Positions 33,549-45,106 of a stretch of DNA of 60,418 bases are shown here, piece by piece. The stretch's first letter is position 1, and the number at the start of each line of letters is the position of its first letter. The notes beneath the pieces were generated by a model, which worked only from the letters and a program-made list of their open reading frames with translations, was not told the DNA's origin and searched no databases. The stretch is from Xanthoparmelia taractica (Eukaryota > Ascomycota > Lecanoromycetes > Lecanorales > Parmeliaceae): contig JANQBS010000237.1 of the NCBI GenBank assembly GCA_033085395.1, positions 1-60,418 on the forward strand, given 5' to 3'. The position numbers were made by a program, and so were the translations under genes.

Positions 33549-36500
33549 TCACATCCCAACCTGCTTGCAAATCCACTCATATCCCTCCTCAATAGCCGAC
33601 CACCCGACCCCCAACGGATCGCCCACCGGAAACAAATCAAACGCATGCCCGCACCTCTCCGGCACCGAGATCCCCGCCGGGACCCCCTTCTCCTTCAACG
33701 CCTTGATAGTCCTCTCGCTCATCTCGAGCGGAAGCCAATCGTCGCCATTACCGTGCACGATGAACGTAGGCGTCGTGTAGTTGCCCTGGCGGATCTGCCA
33801 CAGCGGGCTGATGGCCTGCACCTGCTCCTTCGACGCTGGGGGGCGGTATTTCCAGTCCGTGGTGTCGGAAGCGGGGACGCTGTCTTTGTGCGGGAGGCCG
33901 TGCACGAGGATGGGGACGGTTTGGGATTCCCAGCACATGTGGAGGATGATTTTTGCGCGGTCGTCTTTGAGGGTGAGGGAGAGGGCCATGGTGCGCTTTT
34001 CGCTGACGGGGGCGTATTCGATAATCTGCGTTTTTGCACGCGGTCAGGATATGTGTTTTGTCACCACTTCGGTGCTGCGGGCAGAAGAAGGATACTTACG
34101 GGCCTGTCTTTGACGCCGGCCAGGATGTCTGTAACCTCTGTTGGATCTTCTTCAGCGGCTAGAGGATAGCACGGTTTGTCCCAGTCTAGGTTCCAGATGT
34201 TAGCAGGCTGTACTTCGAGGTAAAAGGTTGATTCACAGTGATACTCACGGTCGGATTCCATATCACTGGGAGGATACAGTCCAAACACGGCGTCAGGTGC
34301 CTTGATACCTCTGGCGGGAGCCGTGTAGCCTAAGCTCATGGAAAGTTGTCCACCGCTGGACCAACCAAACGACACGACTTTGGTTGGGTCAGGCCTAACG
34401 GTCGGCCCGGCTAGCGATAGGGTTGGTAGCGTCTCCGTCGCCCACTTCAGAGCGTCACAACAATCGGTCATCGGGCCCTCGAATAGATTCGTTTCTGGAA
34501 CAAGCCGATAATCGGTGCTGATTGGTAGAAAGCCTCGCTCAATCAGAGTTCGGATGTGCTTCATGGGTACATCCTTCCGTCCAAACAAGAAGTGCCCTCC
34601 GCCATGGATAAGGAGAGCTGCGTCATTGTTAGCCGCAGGCATTTGAAAATCATTAGGATTTGCCCGTACCGAGGGGTCTTTTCTTCCCAGGCGGATCAGG
34701 TGTCTTCGGGAAGTATATATCAGCGGCGAGCTCAAGGTCACCGACCCGTTTCCACACCACTTCCTCCATCGGCACCCCGGCTCTCTTTATAATTGTTCCA
34801 TTGGTTGGTTTCAAGTTAGCACCCTCTTTGGCTTCACCCTTGAAAGCGCAGATCAGTCGCAGAGTCTTTGCCTCCTCAGTGTCGCCGTCTGTCAAAGACA
34901 CATGCTTGTAACCAGCCGCGTAGAGGCTGCTCTTCCAAAACGGTTCACTTGCCAGGGCGTGCTTACGGCCATCACTGAACAGCCACCAACCCTCCAGAAG
35001 ACCAAAGACCAGATCGAACCAATACAGGTTCCTCGTAAATTCAACCATGCAGAGCGCGCCATCCTCACGAATTGTGGGAAGAATGTTTGCAGTAGATGTT
35101 GTGAGGTTGCTTGTAGCATGGATGCAGTTGGTCGAGATCACAATGTGGAACTTTTGTAGGAGCTCTGGTGGCGCCGGCTTGTCGCAGTCAAATGTCATGA
35201 ATCTCATCTGCGGGAAGCTTGAGAAGTTTTTCTTGGCTTGAGAAACAAGTGCCATGGAAATGTCGGTGAAAGTGTATTCAAATGACACACCGCAACGGGT
35301 CAAAAAGTCCACGAGATATTTCGTGGTGCCCCCCGTGCCAGCACCAACCTCTAGGATGCAAAGGGTACCTTCAGACTGCGTGGCCGAGAACATAGAGCTA
35401 ACAAACTCTGCGAGGAGACGCGTTATTGCCTTCAACATTTGCGAATTGGCGTAGAAGTCGGCTAGAAGTTCGCGGTTGACCTTGTTGCCGAAGAGTAGTG
35501 ACAGCGGCTCGGCCTTTCCGATCAAGCAATCAGCAAGACGGGAGCCGATTACGTGTAGAAGCTTCGTCTCAGAATCGTAAAGTGGGTGTCGCTGCAGCAT
35601 TTGTTCGTATTTAATGGCGGTCGGTCTCGAGTCAAAGGGCTTTGCGGTTCTAACGTGTGCCTGATTGGTCCCTACTTCCAGGTACCCGCTATCCACCAGG
35701 ATATTGCGGAGCTGCGCGACAAGGTGCTTATGCCGGGGTAAAGTATTCATTGATGGTAGTTGCTCACCGGCGGGAAGGCTTGCTAGGTCGCAGCCCAGCG
35801 TGCGATAAGCATCCCCAACGTACGAGCACACAAGCTCTGCTTGCTGGGGGTAGACATTTGCCCAGAAACCTTTTGCGCCTGTCTGCTCGGCATACTTTTC
35901 GAAATCAAGTCGCAAACGCATGAAAATATCCTGAATGCCGTAATTGCCTAGATCCAAAGGTTGCATGCCTGTTCCATTTGACATCGTGGGCACTGCGTAT
36001 GGTTTTGGTTTGGTGGGAATTGAATCAGCTTCGTCCACGGATCTAGGTGGCGTTGTCATTGCACTGTCTCCCAGAGAGTCCGACGGAGAGCTTGTCCCAG
36101 CGGATAGTATCTGGCTGGAGCTTGGGGATGACGCACTGTCCCCGTCGTCCGCAAAAGAGGTACCGACGCAGCCTTTTCCGTGCAGATAGTTGACCAGCGA
36201 GTTAAAGTCGGTGAGCTCTTCCAATTCGTCCACGGGCAACTCCATACGGAACAGAGTCGAGAGTTCGCTGATGACTTCAATCATCATCAGCGAATCCACC
36301 CCGATATCGTCAAAGGACGCATCTCCAGGCACTTGGTCTTTGGGGATGTCTGCCAGCTTCTCCAAAAGGTCACAAATATCTTCGTAAATGCACGTTTTCG
36401 CATCTTTAGCTGGCTTGTTCGGTTTAGCCTGAGACTGCGGTACTGCTGACGGATGACCAGTCGCGCCAGTTTCTGCCCTCTGTTCATTGGCGTGCGTGAG

Positions 36501-39500
36501 CGTCGGCATGTCCAGTGCAGGTGCCAAGTTGGTGTTCAAGCCGGCCGGGATAGTGACCGGTTGGCGGAGATTCGTAAAGCGGACTCCCAGTATGAGCAAT
36601 ACCAGTCTAGCCGTGACCGCATTGTATATGAACATGTCGTAAGCCACTTCTCCGGCGGTCGTAGAAACGTAAGCCACAATATCCCATGGTCCTTCTACAG
36701 AAGTCCCTTGGCCGTGAAGCTCAAATGCCGGAGCCCATTGCAGATAGTCTGCCCTGGTAAACTGGAATACTTCGCCGTCAAGGCATTCGTGCAAACAGTT
36801 TGCGTGTAAGCAAGCTACCTGAATGAAGCTCTCTAGAAGGGGTAGCTGAGTCGTGGTATTTTTGGAAACAATCTCTGGAATGCCTGCTGTGCGCGTAACC
36901 TTGGCGACAACCCGCGAGTCAACTGCAGACACACTCTTGACTCCACGGTACCATTCCGGATAATTGACAGCTCGAGCTAGCATTTTATACATTACATTGC
37001 CTCTGAGTGACTCACTTCGAGGGTCATCCGCGATAGAGACAATCTTGTCATGGCCTGTTAGTCTCTCATACCGGCAGAACTCATCGTCCAGGCTACTGTC
37101 TGCTGTTTTCAAGTAGACTGTGCCCTCGGCATGACAGACTAATTCTCCGAGTTTGGAGCTGTCCGATGATCCGTCCGTACTGGTGACTCTGAACTTCCAG
37201 CCTTGTGCAAGCGGTAAGAGATCAAGGCTGATGGTTTGATGTGTGTTTAGTAGTAGGAGAGAGTGCACTTGAAGCTCTCGTATTGACAGCAAACAGTTCC
37301 CCTCGCCCTTGTCAGCCTCCCTCGCGGCTCTAGATGCCAGCTCTACGTATAATGCAGAGGGGCAGACAGAGCTACCCGATGACTCAAGGTCTTTGACGAC
37401 AGTCTGATATTCCTCGCTGCTCGGATTGATGACGAAATGATGTCCGCGCGAGTCGAATGACTCCAGCCGTATGAGCACAGGCGGTAGCTCCACCTTTGCT
37501 GCTGGAGGCATTTCCGTTTTATCTTTGGACGGTAGTGCTGCAGACATGTCCAAGTCAAGCCAGTGCTTTGACTTCTCCCACGCATAAGGAGGCAAACGTA
37601 GAAAATGATACTGGGCCCTTTGCGATTTATGGAAGTTCCAAAATTGCGTGCGGTGGCCGGCAGTCCAAAGAGCCATTGTCGCATCAACTACAAGTTCAGT
37701 GGCATTGGGCTTGTTCAGTTGCATGGGCACGAAATTGTTGGTCGCAGTGGAAGATTGCCCTAGAGCTCGTCGCACCATGCCGACTACGCTCGAGTCTGAA
37801 CCGGCTTCGAGCCAAGTGCACGGACCTAATTTGGCCTGCAACCGCTGAACTGCTTGACCAAAGAAAACTGGTTCCCGTGTATGAGCAGTGATAAGCTTCG
37901 CCGTGGGCGTCGTCCAATTGCTCGTGTCCGTACAGGTCTCGAGGGGAATATTTGGCTCGTGAAAGGCGAGAGATGACGCCAAATCTTCAAGATACGGTAA
38001 CAAGGGCTCGGTGAACCGAGAATGGAAGCCGTACGGAACATCCAGCCTCCTGTATCTTATCGCTCGCTCAGTCAATTTCGTTTCGAGCTCGCCAGCAGAA
38101 GCTTTGTCGCTCACCACGACATGCGACGTTGGCCCGTTGAAGCAAGCGATCTCGAAGCTGTGTCCAGCATTAGATGCACGGAAAGCCGTTTGGAGCTCTT
38201 CTAACGCATGCTGGTCCGTCTCGACAGCGATCATTGTACCAGACTCGGAGCCCCAATACTTCTGCATTAACGACGCTCTCCCTGCTACCAGTTTCAGACC
38301 ATCCCGGAGTGTCAACATCCCAGAGATACACAACGCAGTAAGCTGACCAAAGGAGTGACCAATGAGAGCATCCACTTTCAGGCCAGAGTCGAGCCACGCC
38401 CGCGCGCAGGAATACTGCGTTGCGAAAATTATCGAGTGTAGGACGACAACATCAGTTACGGCTTCAGTTTGGAAAATGCCAGGATAAATGCCAGGATATC
38501 CCATAGCGCGTAGAATGTTGTCACACATGTCCAAGTGGGAGCGGAACAACGTAGACTCCTGCCACAAGCGCTTGTCGAGTGCGACTTTGTCGGATACTTG
38601 GCCTCCAAAACACAACACCACAGGGGGTTGCTTTGGGCGTTGCGTGATAGCATTGCCTGCTGTGATTTGTTGACGAAGCTGAGCATGCAGCTGATCCAGA
38701 CTGGTGGCAGTCGTTGTGAACGTGAACGAAAGCTCCTGGTTGAGTCTTGTCGCTAGGTTGAAGGCCAAGTCTGATAGTACTTGTGAGTGTTCTGATAGGT
38801 CTCGAGCACACCGCAACTGGTCACAGAACTTGTCAAGGGCCTTGCAGTATGAGAGAAGGCCCCCAGCAGACGCAGCCGCTAGCTGAATTGGTAACTTCTT
38901 GGGTGGTGAAGAGATGCTTGTTTCGGACTTTGGTTGATGGGTGACACTCTTGCAAGGAGCTTCGATTATAATTAAGGCGGCATTACTGCCCGCGGCGCCG
39001 TAGTTGTTTACACAAGCTGTCAATCGTTCTCCTGACAGTGCAAGATTTGACGTCGGTATGCAAAGATTGTCCGGTTCAAGTGCGGGTATTTTGGGATTCA
39101 AGGTCTTGAATAACGCCTGACGAGGCGCAAGGCGATTTTCCATCTGCAGGGTAGCTTTGATCAATGCCGCAACGCCCGAAGCACCTTCAAGATGCCCGAT
39201 ATTTCCCTTAGCTGACGATACAATCAGTGGGGCCTCTCGGTCTTGTCCGCCGAAAATACGGCGGATACTCTCCATTTCGATGGGGTCACCAACTGGTGTG
39301 CCAGTACCGTGGGCTTCCACAAAAGTGACTTTATTGGGTGTCACCCCTGCCTGTCCAGTAACTCGTTCATAGAGATTTCCCTGAGAGGAAGTGTGAGGGA
39401 CGGTGATAGGCACGCAGTTATCGTTCTGGTTGACCGCCGAGCCAGCGATGACACTAATAATATGGTCATCATCCCTGAGAGCATCTGAAAGTCGTTTCAA

Positions 39501-41491
39501 GACCACGAGGCCACCACCTTCTCCTCTACAGTATCCATCTGCATCTGCGCTGAACGGCTTTGAACCTCCCGTTGGACTCAAGAAATGGGCTGCAGAGAAG
39601 TTCTCATAGAGATACGGGCTTGTCATCAACGTGATCCCGCCTGCTAGAGCTTGAGAACACTGGCCAGTCTTCAAAGCAGTACATGCAGTATGAATAGCCA
39701 CCGCCGACGAAGAGCAGGCAGTGTCTAGGACAAGAGAGGGACCGGACCAACCAAAGTAATGCGACAGCTTGCCACTTAGAAAAGATCGGAGCGTGCCAGT
39801 TGCTGAATACGCCGTGGGGGGATGGGATGCTACGTTGAAATCGTAATCTGTTGCACAAGCTCCAATATAGCAACCGACGTCCTCAGGCCTGGACGAATCG
39901 GCGAAATATCCGGACATCTCCAATGCTTCGTAAGCAACCTGGAGTAATATACGCTGCTGAGGGTCCATAGAAACTGCTTCTCGAGGTGACTTCTTGAAAA
40001 ATCCATGGTCAAAAGCTTCCACGTCCCGTAGGAAATTACCCCAGAACCGTAGGCTGTTGTTAGACCTAGCAGGGCGACCTCGTCCAAATCTCGCTTCTGG
40101 AATTTCCGACAACATGGACTTTCCCTCCGTGAGCAAATCCCAGAATTCGTCGATAGAATCAGCACCAGGAAATCTGCAACCCATACCGATTATTGCGACG
40201 GCATCTTCTGGATATCCTTGAACAACCGATGCCCTGGGGTCTAGTGCGCGTGCAGGCATTTCTGATTCCACGATGCCGTTGATTCGGTCGGCAATCATGG
40301 TTGATTTTACCACTGGGAAGCTTTTTGCGACTGATTGCGGTACGGCATCGTTTCCGAACGAGAGTATGAAAGGGTTTGCACGGGTTTTGTTCAATGCAGA
40401 AGCGGCTGTAGAGATCGTCGAATACCAGTCTGCGCGTTCTCCCAATATGCATTCCAGAGCCAACAAAGCGGTGTTGTCACCGGAGAAGAGATGTGCATCC
40501 GTGTTGGATCTAACAAGAGATTGGCCATCGAGGGTCGGACTGAATTGTGCTTGACAGATTGCCAGGATCCTCCGGGCGACTCCCTCATGTATGGGGATGT
40601 GATATCGCCCAGAGACACCAGTATCACGCACAGAGGCGCCCACCTGTGACAAGTCCTCAAGAAGATGCTCCACAACAGAAGCTGGCACCGTAACCGTGAC
40701 ATCTCTGACATCTCGGATCACAGCGATGTATGTCTGTGGTTGCAATCAGTAAGTGTTATCTTTCCACCAATGAGCTTCAAGCGACACTGCATGCCTAGGT
40801 GATCTGAAATACAGCCACAAGTGATCATGCCAGGTTATATCAATTAATGAAACTTGATAGCGGCACTCACATCTGGATATTTCGAGAGCAAGCGCTGAAT
40901 GTCCTCCAACATCGTGGGTGACTTCCACCTTATGGCGAGAGTCAAGGCTTTGGAGTCACCACCGTTACGATGTCGATCAAGATCAACATAGGCGCCAACG
41001 CAAAAGGCTAATCGAACGGAGTCGGCTGCAACTCTTCCAACATCATCTTCTGTCTTCCCGCTGGCCACTGCAAGAGCGCTGAGGAGGCCAATGCAAAACC
41101 CTTGGACACCTCCACCGGCCGCCACGCTTTTCATGACTGACTCGTGACCAAGTGGCTCGTCACCTTGTCGGAGATAGCTGATGTAATCCGCAATCTGAGC
41201 CGTGGTTGTTAAGGGCATCCTTGTGATATTACCCTTGTCCACGAAAATCTGAGCAACGCCGGCCCCGGTTATCCATTGCGCTAAGTGATCTGCAGCAGCT
41301 TCGCCGGCGATGCTGTTTAGACTTGGGTCTTGGTCTGATAGGGCCCTCCAGAGCAGTGGAAGCTCTTGGAAAGCCTTGACGATAGGTTTCAAACACTTCT
41401 GGTGCAGCAGAGCGTTTCGGAGCTGATCCAGTCGATCTGATGCTGGCCATGGTGCTAGAGCGCCGAATGCAATCAGCGATGGTAGTGCCAT
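33549..41491 (-). CDS. C-methylating non-reducing polyketide synthase (SAT-KS-AT-PT-ACP-CMeT-TE)
   Basis: Five exons on the minus strand: 41,491-40,871, 40,733-34,670, 34,617-34,249, 34,185-34,100 and 34,025-33,549. All phases fit, giving 2,538 residues. Domains: SAT (about 1-350, GFCIG with Cys133); KS (about 385-810, DTACSSS Cys547, VEAHGTGTP His682, GNIGHLEG His721); AT (GHSFGQ, Ser1001); PT (about 1,290-1,620, RGHHFVI); one ACP (DDIGVDSLMM, Ser1688); C-methyltransferase (LEVGAGTGGTT, about 2,000-2,010); and an esterase-type TE (IHGGGH; GWSSGG, Ser about 2,315; GDDW Asp about 2,476; CGHAF His2507). This is the architecture of methylating NR-PKSs such as AusA and MpaC, which make methylated orsellinic acids. 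The 63-bp intron (34,186-34,248) is divisible by three and less certain. A TCG(N5)CGA site lies 117 bp upstream. Confidence 0.92.
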
Positions 41492-42202
41492 ACTCAACAA
41501 GATGGTGCCTAAAAGGTCATGCGGGCAAAGAAAGTGTGTTGAATCATGCGCTAGTCGTCGAGGGTCTATGGGCAGCTGAAGGTATATGAGAAAGGTCGTG
41601 ATCCAAATCGGGTTCCGACCATGTATGACAAGATCATAGGCAACTCTGCCGGTTCCCGAGACGAGAGTTCCATAGTTATTTCGAAGTTTCTTATTTTATC
41701 TGGGAAGTATTTCGAAAGCCCCTCTTTACTTTCTGTGATGCTATCCCCCACTGTACGATCCATGGAGGGGCCGTAATACTCTTGTGCATCCAAGCATTGC
41801 CTGCTCTTAGAAATTACCATGCCTCGTTTCAAAGACATTACTGCAAGACAGCGCGCATGATCTGCGTCGACTGCATCATGTACCTTGCGAACACTCCACT
41901 AGCAGCGCTTCACCTAAGGCTTAGTGCTCGTCTACAAGCGCAGAGTATCTCTTGTTGCGATTGCATGAGGTCAATCTAGATCTCCGGTTCTTCGGAGGAA
42001 TGTCAAGGTCCAGCTCGCATTCGTACCTCTAGCGTGACATGGAGTCCGGATTCCGAGGTCTGTTTACTCGTAGTGTGGGTCACGTGGATACCGGTCTCCG
42101 GTATTACCATTGCTCCTGCTCGCTTGTCCGTTAAAAGGCCAGTGCTAAGGCCAGCGCTCTTCGACGGGTTCAACCTTCTCATTCCTAAAACATTGACTAA
42201 GT
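41492..42202. promoter_or_regulatory. divergent promoter of the PKS and P450
   Basis: This 711-bp stretch holds a TCG(N5)CGA site on the PKS side. A 90-codon minus-strand frame (41,566-41,838) has no domain and I do not accept it. There is no other clear element. Confidence 0.65.
41608..41618. promoter_or_regulatory. AflR-type site TCG(N5)CGA upstream of the PKS
   Basis: TCGGGTTCCGA is a perfect match 117 bp upstream of the PKS ATG and about 585 bp from the divergent P450 ATG. Confidence 0.55.
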
Positions 42203-43880
42203 ATGTCTTCAAATTTGACATCGGATTCAACAGTGTTTTCCATCCCAGCACCTCATTGGGATACAGGAAAACTGTATATTTTTGAGCACACGTCGCTTTC
42301 AAGCATTGCCCTTTATGGAGTTGCATGCGTTTTGGTTATCCGGGCGATTGTATACGTGAGGCTCGCCTGCGTCAATCACTCAACACTATTGCTGACTTAT
42401 ATCCAGAGATTTTGGCGCGCGTACTGGACGACGCTTCGCCATGTACCAGGACCATGGCATGCCAAGATGACCGGCCTTGCCCTAAAATGGCACGACGTTG
42501 TTGGCACAAGATGGTACTATGTCCAAGGACTGCACAAGAAGTATGGCACTACGGTTCGCATCGCACCGAACGAAGTTGCCATCAGCGACCCCAAGGTAGT
42601 CCGTAAAGTCCACGCTTTCGGTACCGATTTCAGGAAACAACAACAGCCCGGCACAGCATTCAACATATTCAGTTTGAGTGAGCCTAAGACTCACCGAAAT
42701 CGGCAGCGATTCTATGCACAAGCCTTCTCTCCCGAGACATTGAAGGCGGTCACTGAGCCAGCCGTTCGAGAAATCGCTAAGATGGCTGCCGCAGGCATCA
42801 AGCGGGATGCGGCGGAGAGCAAATGTCAAACTGTCAACATGTTCAAGTGGTGCATGCTTTACGGTTACGATGTCGTCTGGCACGTGATCTATGGTAATAC
42901 CGATGGGCTCATAGCCAACAACAAGCAGACCGACGAGGTGGTCATGGGTTTCCATCTGCAGAGATTGAACTCGTGGATGCTGTTGTGCTACCCCCTATGC
43001 GTGCTCGGTCGCTGGCTCTCTCCGCTTTCTGCCACTCTCCGTGACATTTTTGTTGTCGAGTGGAGGTACGTAGATATCTTCGAGGCGGGACCGAGACAAC
43101 GGGAGATGGCAGCCAAGACTGTCTTTGTCCGGAACTCCAAGTATGAGAAGGATGGTGAGGTGTTCGGCGTGAGCGACGAAGTGAAATTGAGCGACGTAGA
43201 CATTGCTCATGATATTACCGCGTTCCTCGGCGCAGGCGGGGAGGCCACGGGTGCCACCCTGGTCTACTTGATTTGGCAGGTCCTTACGATGCCAGATCTG
43301 CAGAGGGAGCTTGAAGCAGAGGTCGCAGGGATCCCCGAATCACCTACAGATGCCAACACTGCGCACCTGCCTATCCTGAACGGGGTTATCTTGGAGGCTT
43401 TGCGTCTTTGGGGCGGAGGCGCCACACATTTGCCACGATATAGTCATAACGTTGCGGAATTGGGTGGCTACATTATACCACCACTTACGGCAGTAACGTC
43501 ACATTCCGGTGCTCTGCATCGGAATCCGGCAGCATGGGGAGATGACGCAGAAATGTGAGTGTACTTCCAATTGTCGGCTTTCTTGGTTTATTGATGGTTA
43601 CGTGGACAGATTTGATTACAAACGCTGGCACTCGCCGTCGCAGAGCAAGGCCCTGGTCCAGGATAAGTTCCAGCCGTTCTCATCTGGTGCAAGAGCTTGC
43701 ATTGCGATCAACCTTGCCATGTTCGAAATGCGTATATTTGTCGCTACCTTCTTCAGAGAGTTTGCAGGCGTCAAATTTGCACCCTCGACTACAGATGCCA
43801 CCATGAGGATTATTGATCGCTTCCATATTGCCCCGGTCTCTAAGCACTGCGACGTTATTATACCAACTGAAAAGGCTTGA
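42203..43880 (+). CDS. cytochrome P450 monooxygenase
   Basis: Two exons, 42,203-43,554 and 43,610-43,880 (55-bp intron), giving 540 residues. There is an N-terminal membrane anchor (about 32-52), a Pro-rich hinge (HVPGPWHAK, about 80-88), an I-helix GAGGEATGATL (about 343-353), the K-helix ExxR (E398-R401), a PERF-like FDYKRW (452-457) and the haem loop FQPFSSGARAC with Cys481. It is therefore complete. It should sit on the ER membrane and oxidise a small hydrophobic substrate. It shares a divergent promoter with the PKS, so a tailoring step such as hydroxylation or methyl-group oxidation of the PKS product is likely. I cannot assign a CYP family. Confidence 0.9.
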
Positions 43881-44415
43881 AAATGCGAGAAGCTCACGGC
43901 GAAGAAAGGGAAATTCATCCATGTAGCTTGAGTGCAGAAATCATGATTGTGGAGGTTGAATGAGATGAGCAAACAAGTCAATGCCGTGCTTGATGGTGGA
44001 CTTGTTCGGATGGAGCATATGGTAAGACTTTAATAATGATATTTAAAGTTTATTGCTAAAATTTTAGACCGGAAATCTTAAAATCAAAGCTACCCGTGAT
44101 TCTTTCGCAGCTAATTCAATAAAAAGTAATATTAAGTTTGATTAGATAATCATTAATCGCGATCTTAATGTACTCGTACACCAGTATACGAAAATTATAT
44201 TAGTAAGTGTATCTCGATAGTTTTCTAAAGTGAAATAATTCTATGTAATCATTTACTAGATTTGTTTTAAGCTTATACTATTCTATTGTATATTACATCC
44301 TATGATTCTTGAGATTATGTAGACATTTAATCATTTGGAAGGGAATAAGAACATGGATATCTTGTAGAATCATTCACTGGAAATAATGGGTAAGCTTTTC
44401 TGATATCTACGCCAA

Positions 44416-44701
44416 ATGAAACTATCCGATTCGTTCTCTTCGGAGCCCGACCGCATTGCACTATGTAGCGTCGGCAACGGCATTGTTCATAGCACTCTGC
44501 CATCCGTGTTGTTCCAATTGTGTTTCACCCGATGGCAATGCGGAGGAGCTTCTCCAAGCCTCAGGATACAGTTGCCCCAACATCCCAAGCATAGCTATTG
44601 TGCAGGGACCAGATGGCAGTATTCCTTGTCCCTCCAAAGCTATAAGGACTTTCAACTGCGCAATCCGACCACTTGAGAATGTTGAAAAGGTAGCGCCATA
44701 G
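44416..44701 (+). pseudogene. possible eroded small Cys-containing secreted protein
   Basis: One frame opens with ATG at 44,416 (MKLSDSF). A second frame, from about 44,456 and without an ATG, has a hydrophobic stretch (VASATALFIALCH) followed by six further Cys and ends at 44,701. Joined by one frameshift it would look like a signal peptide plus a short Cys-bearing protein. No family is recognised, and it may be chance. Confidence 0.2.
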
Positions 44702-44830
44702 ATCTTGCTGGACACTTTTCTCCTCGGCTAATTCATCGCGTCAACTCGGGCAATTTTATACTCCGTTAAGCTACTTATTGCTCTTCGCATCCCGGGATGC
44801 TATCTTCGCCTTAACCGCGACGAATGGCGG

Positions 44831-44841
44831 TCGGCCTCCGA
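44831..44841. promoter_or_regulatory. AflR-type site TCG(N5)CGA (distal) before the methyltransferase-like gene
   Basis: TCGGCCTCCGA is a perfect match ending 266 bp upstream of ATG 45,107. Confidence 0.5.
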
Positions 44842-44951
44842 TGAGCTGATCTATCAGTTGCATTAGGTACCTTACCTTTGTCGGAGTTTTGGCCGGGCGC
44901 CACAAACCAAAACGCGTAGGAACCTCGAACACATATGCAACCAATAGATGT

Positions 44952-44962
44952 TCGGGGCCCGA
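44952..44962. promoter_or_regulatory. AflR-type site TCG(N5)CGA (proximal) before the methyltransferase-like gene
   Basis: TCGGGGCCCGA is a perfect match and fully palindromic except at the centre. It ends 145 bp upstream of ATG 45,107. With the distal site this gives two sites within 132 bp. Confidence 0.5.
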
Positions 44963-45106
44963 CGAGGGTGATGTCTTTGGCGACATTCAACAAAACTGAT
45001 ACTGGTCAACGTGAACGAGGAAAGCTTTGCATAACATCAAGCATTGAGGATAAAAAAACTCCTCAGTAACAACATCACTCACATTCCTCGTATTAGCACC
45101 GCGACC

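Larger units (their letters stand above)
43881..45106. other. intergenic region with an AT-rich patch and two AflR-type sites
   Basis: The part at about 44,020-44,400 is AT-rich with few CpA/TpG and looks mildly RIP-like. A possible eroded small Cys-containing reading frame follows (44,416-44,701), then the promoter of the methyltransferase-like gene with two TCG(N5)CGA sites. Confidence 0.55.

Noticed and set aside
33468..34169. 233-codon plus-strand frame opposite the PKS 3' end
   Set aside because: Shadow of the PKS TE exons, with Pro/His/Arg-rich composition typical of an antisense frame.
34061..34741. Separate esterase gene downstream of the PKS
   Set aside because: A 52-bp intron with GT...AG and a GCTAAC branch sequence joins it in frame to the PKS. 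The junction reads KRPLALLIHGGGH, so it is the PKS TE domain.
41566..41838. 90-codon minus-strand frame between PKS and P450
   Set aside because: No recognisable domain. It lies in the divergent promoter and covers the AflR-type site.
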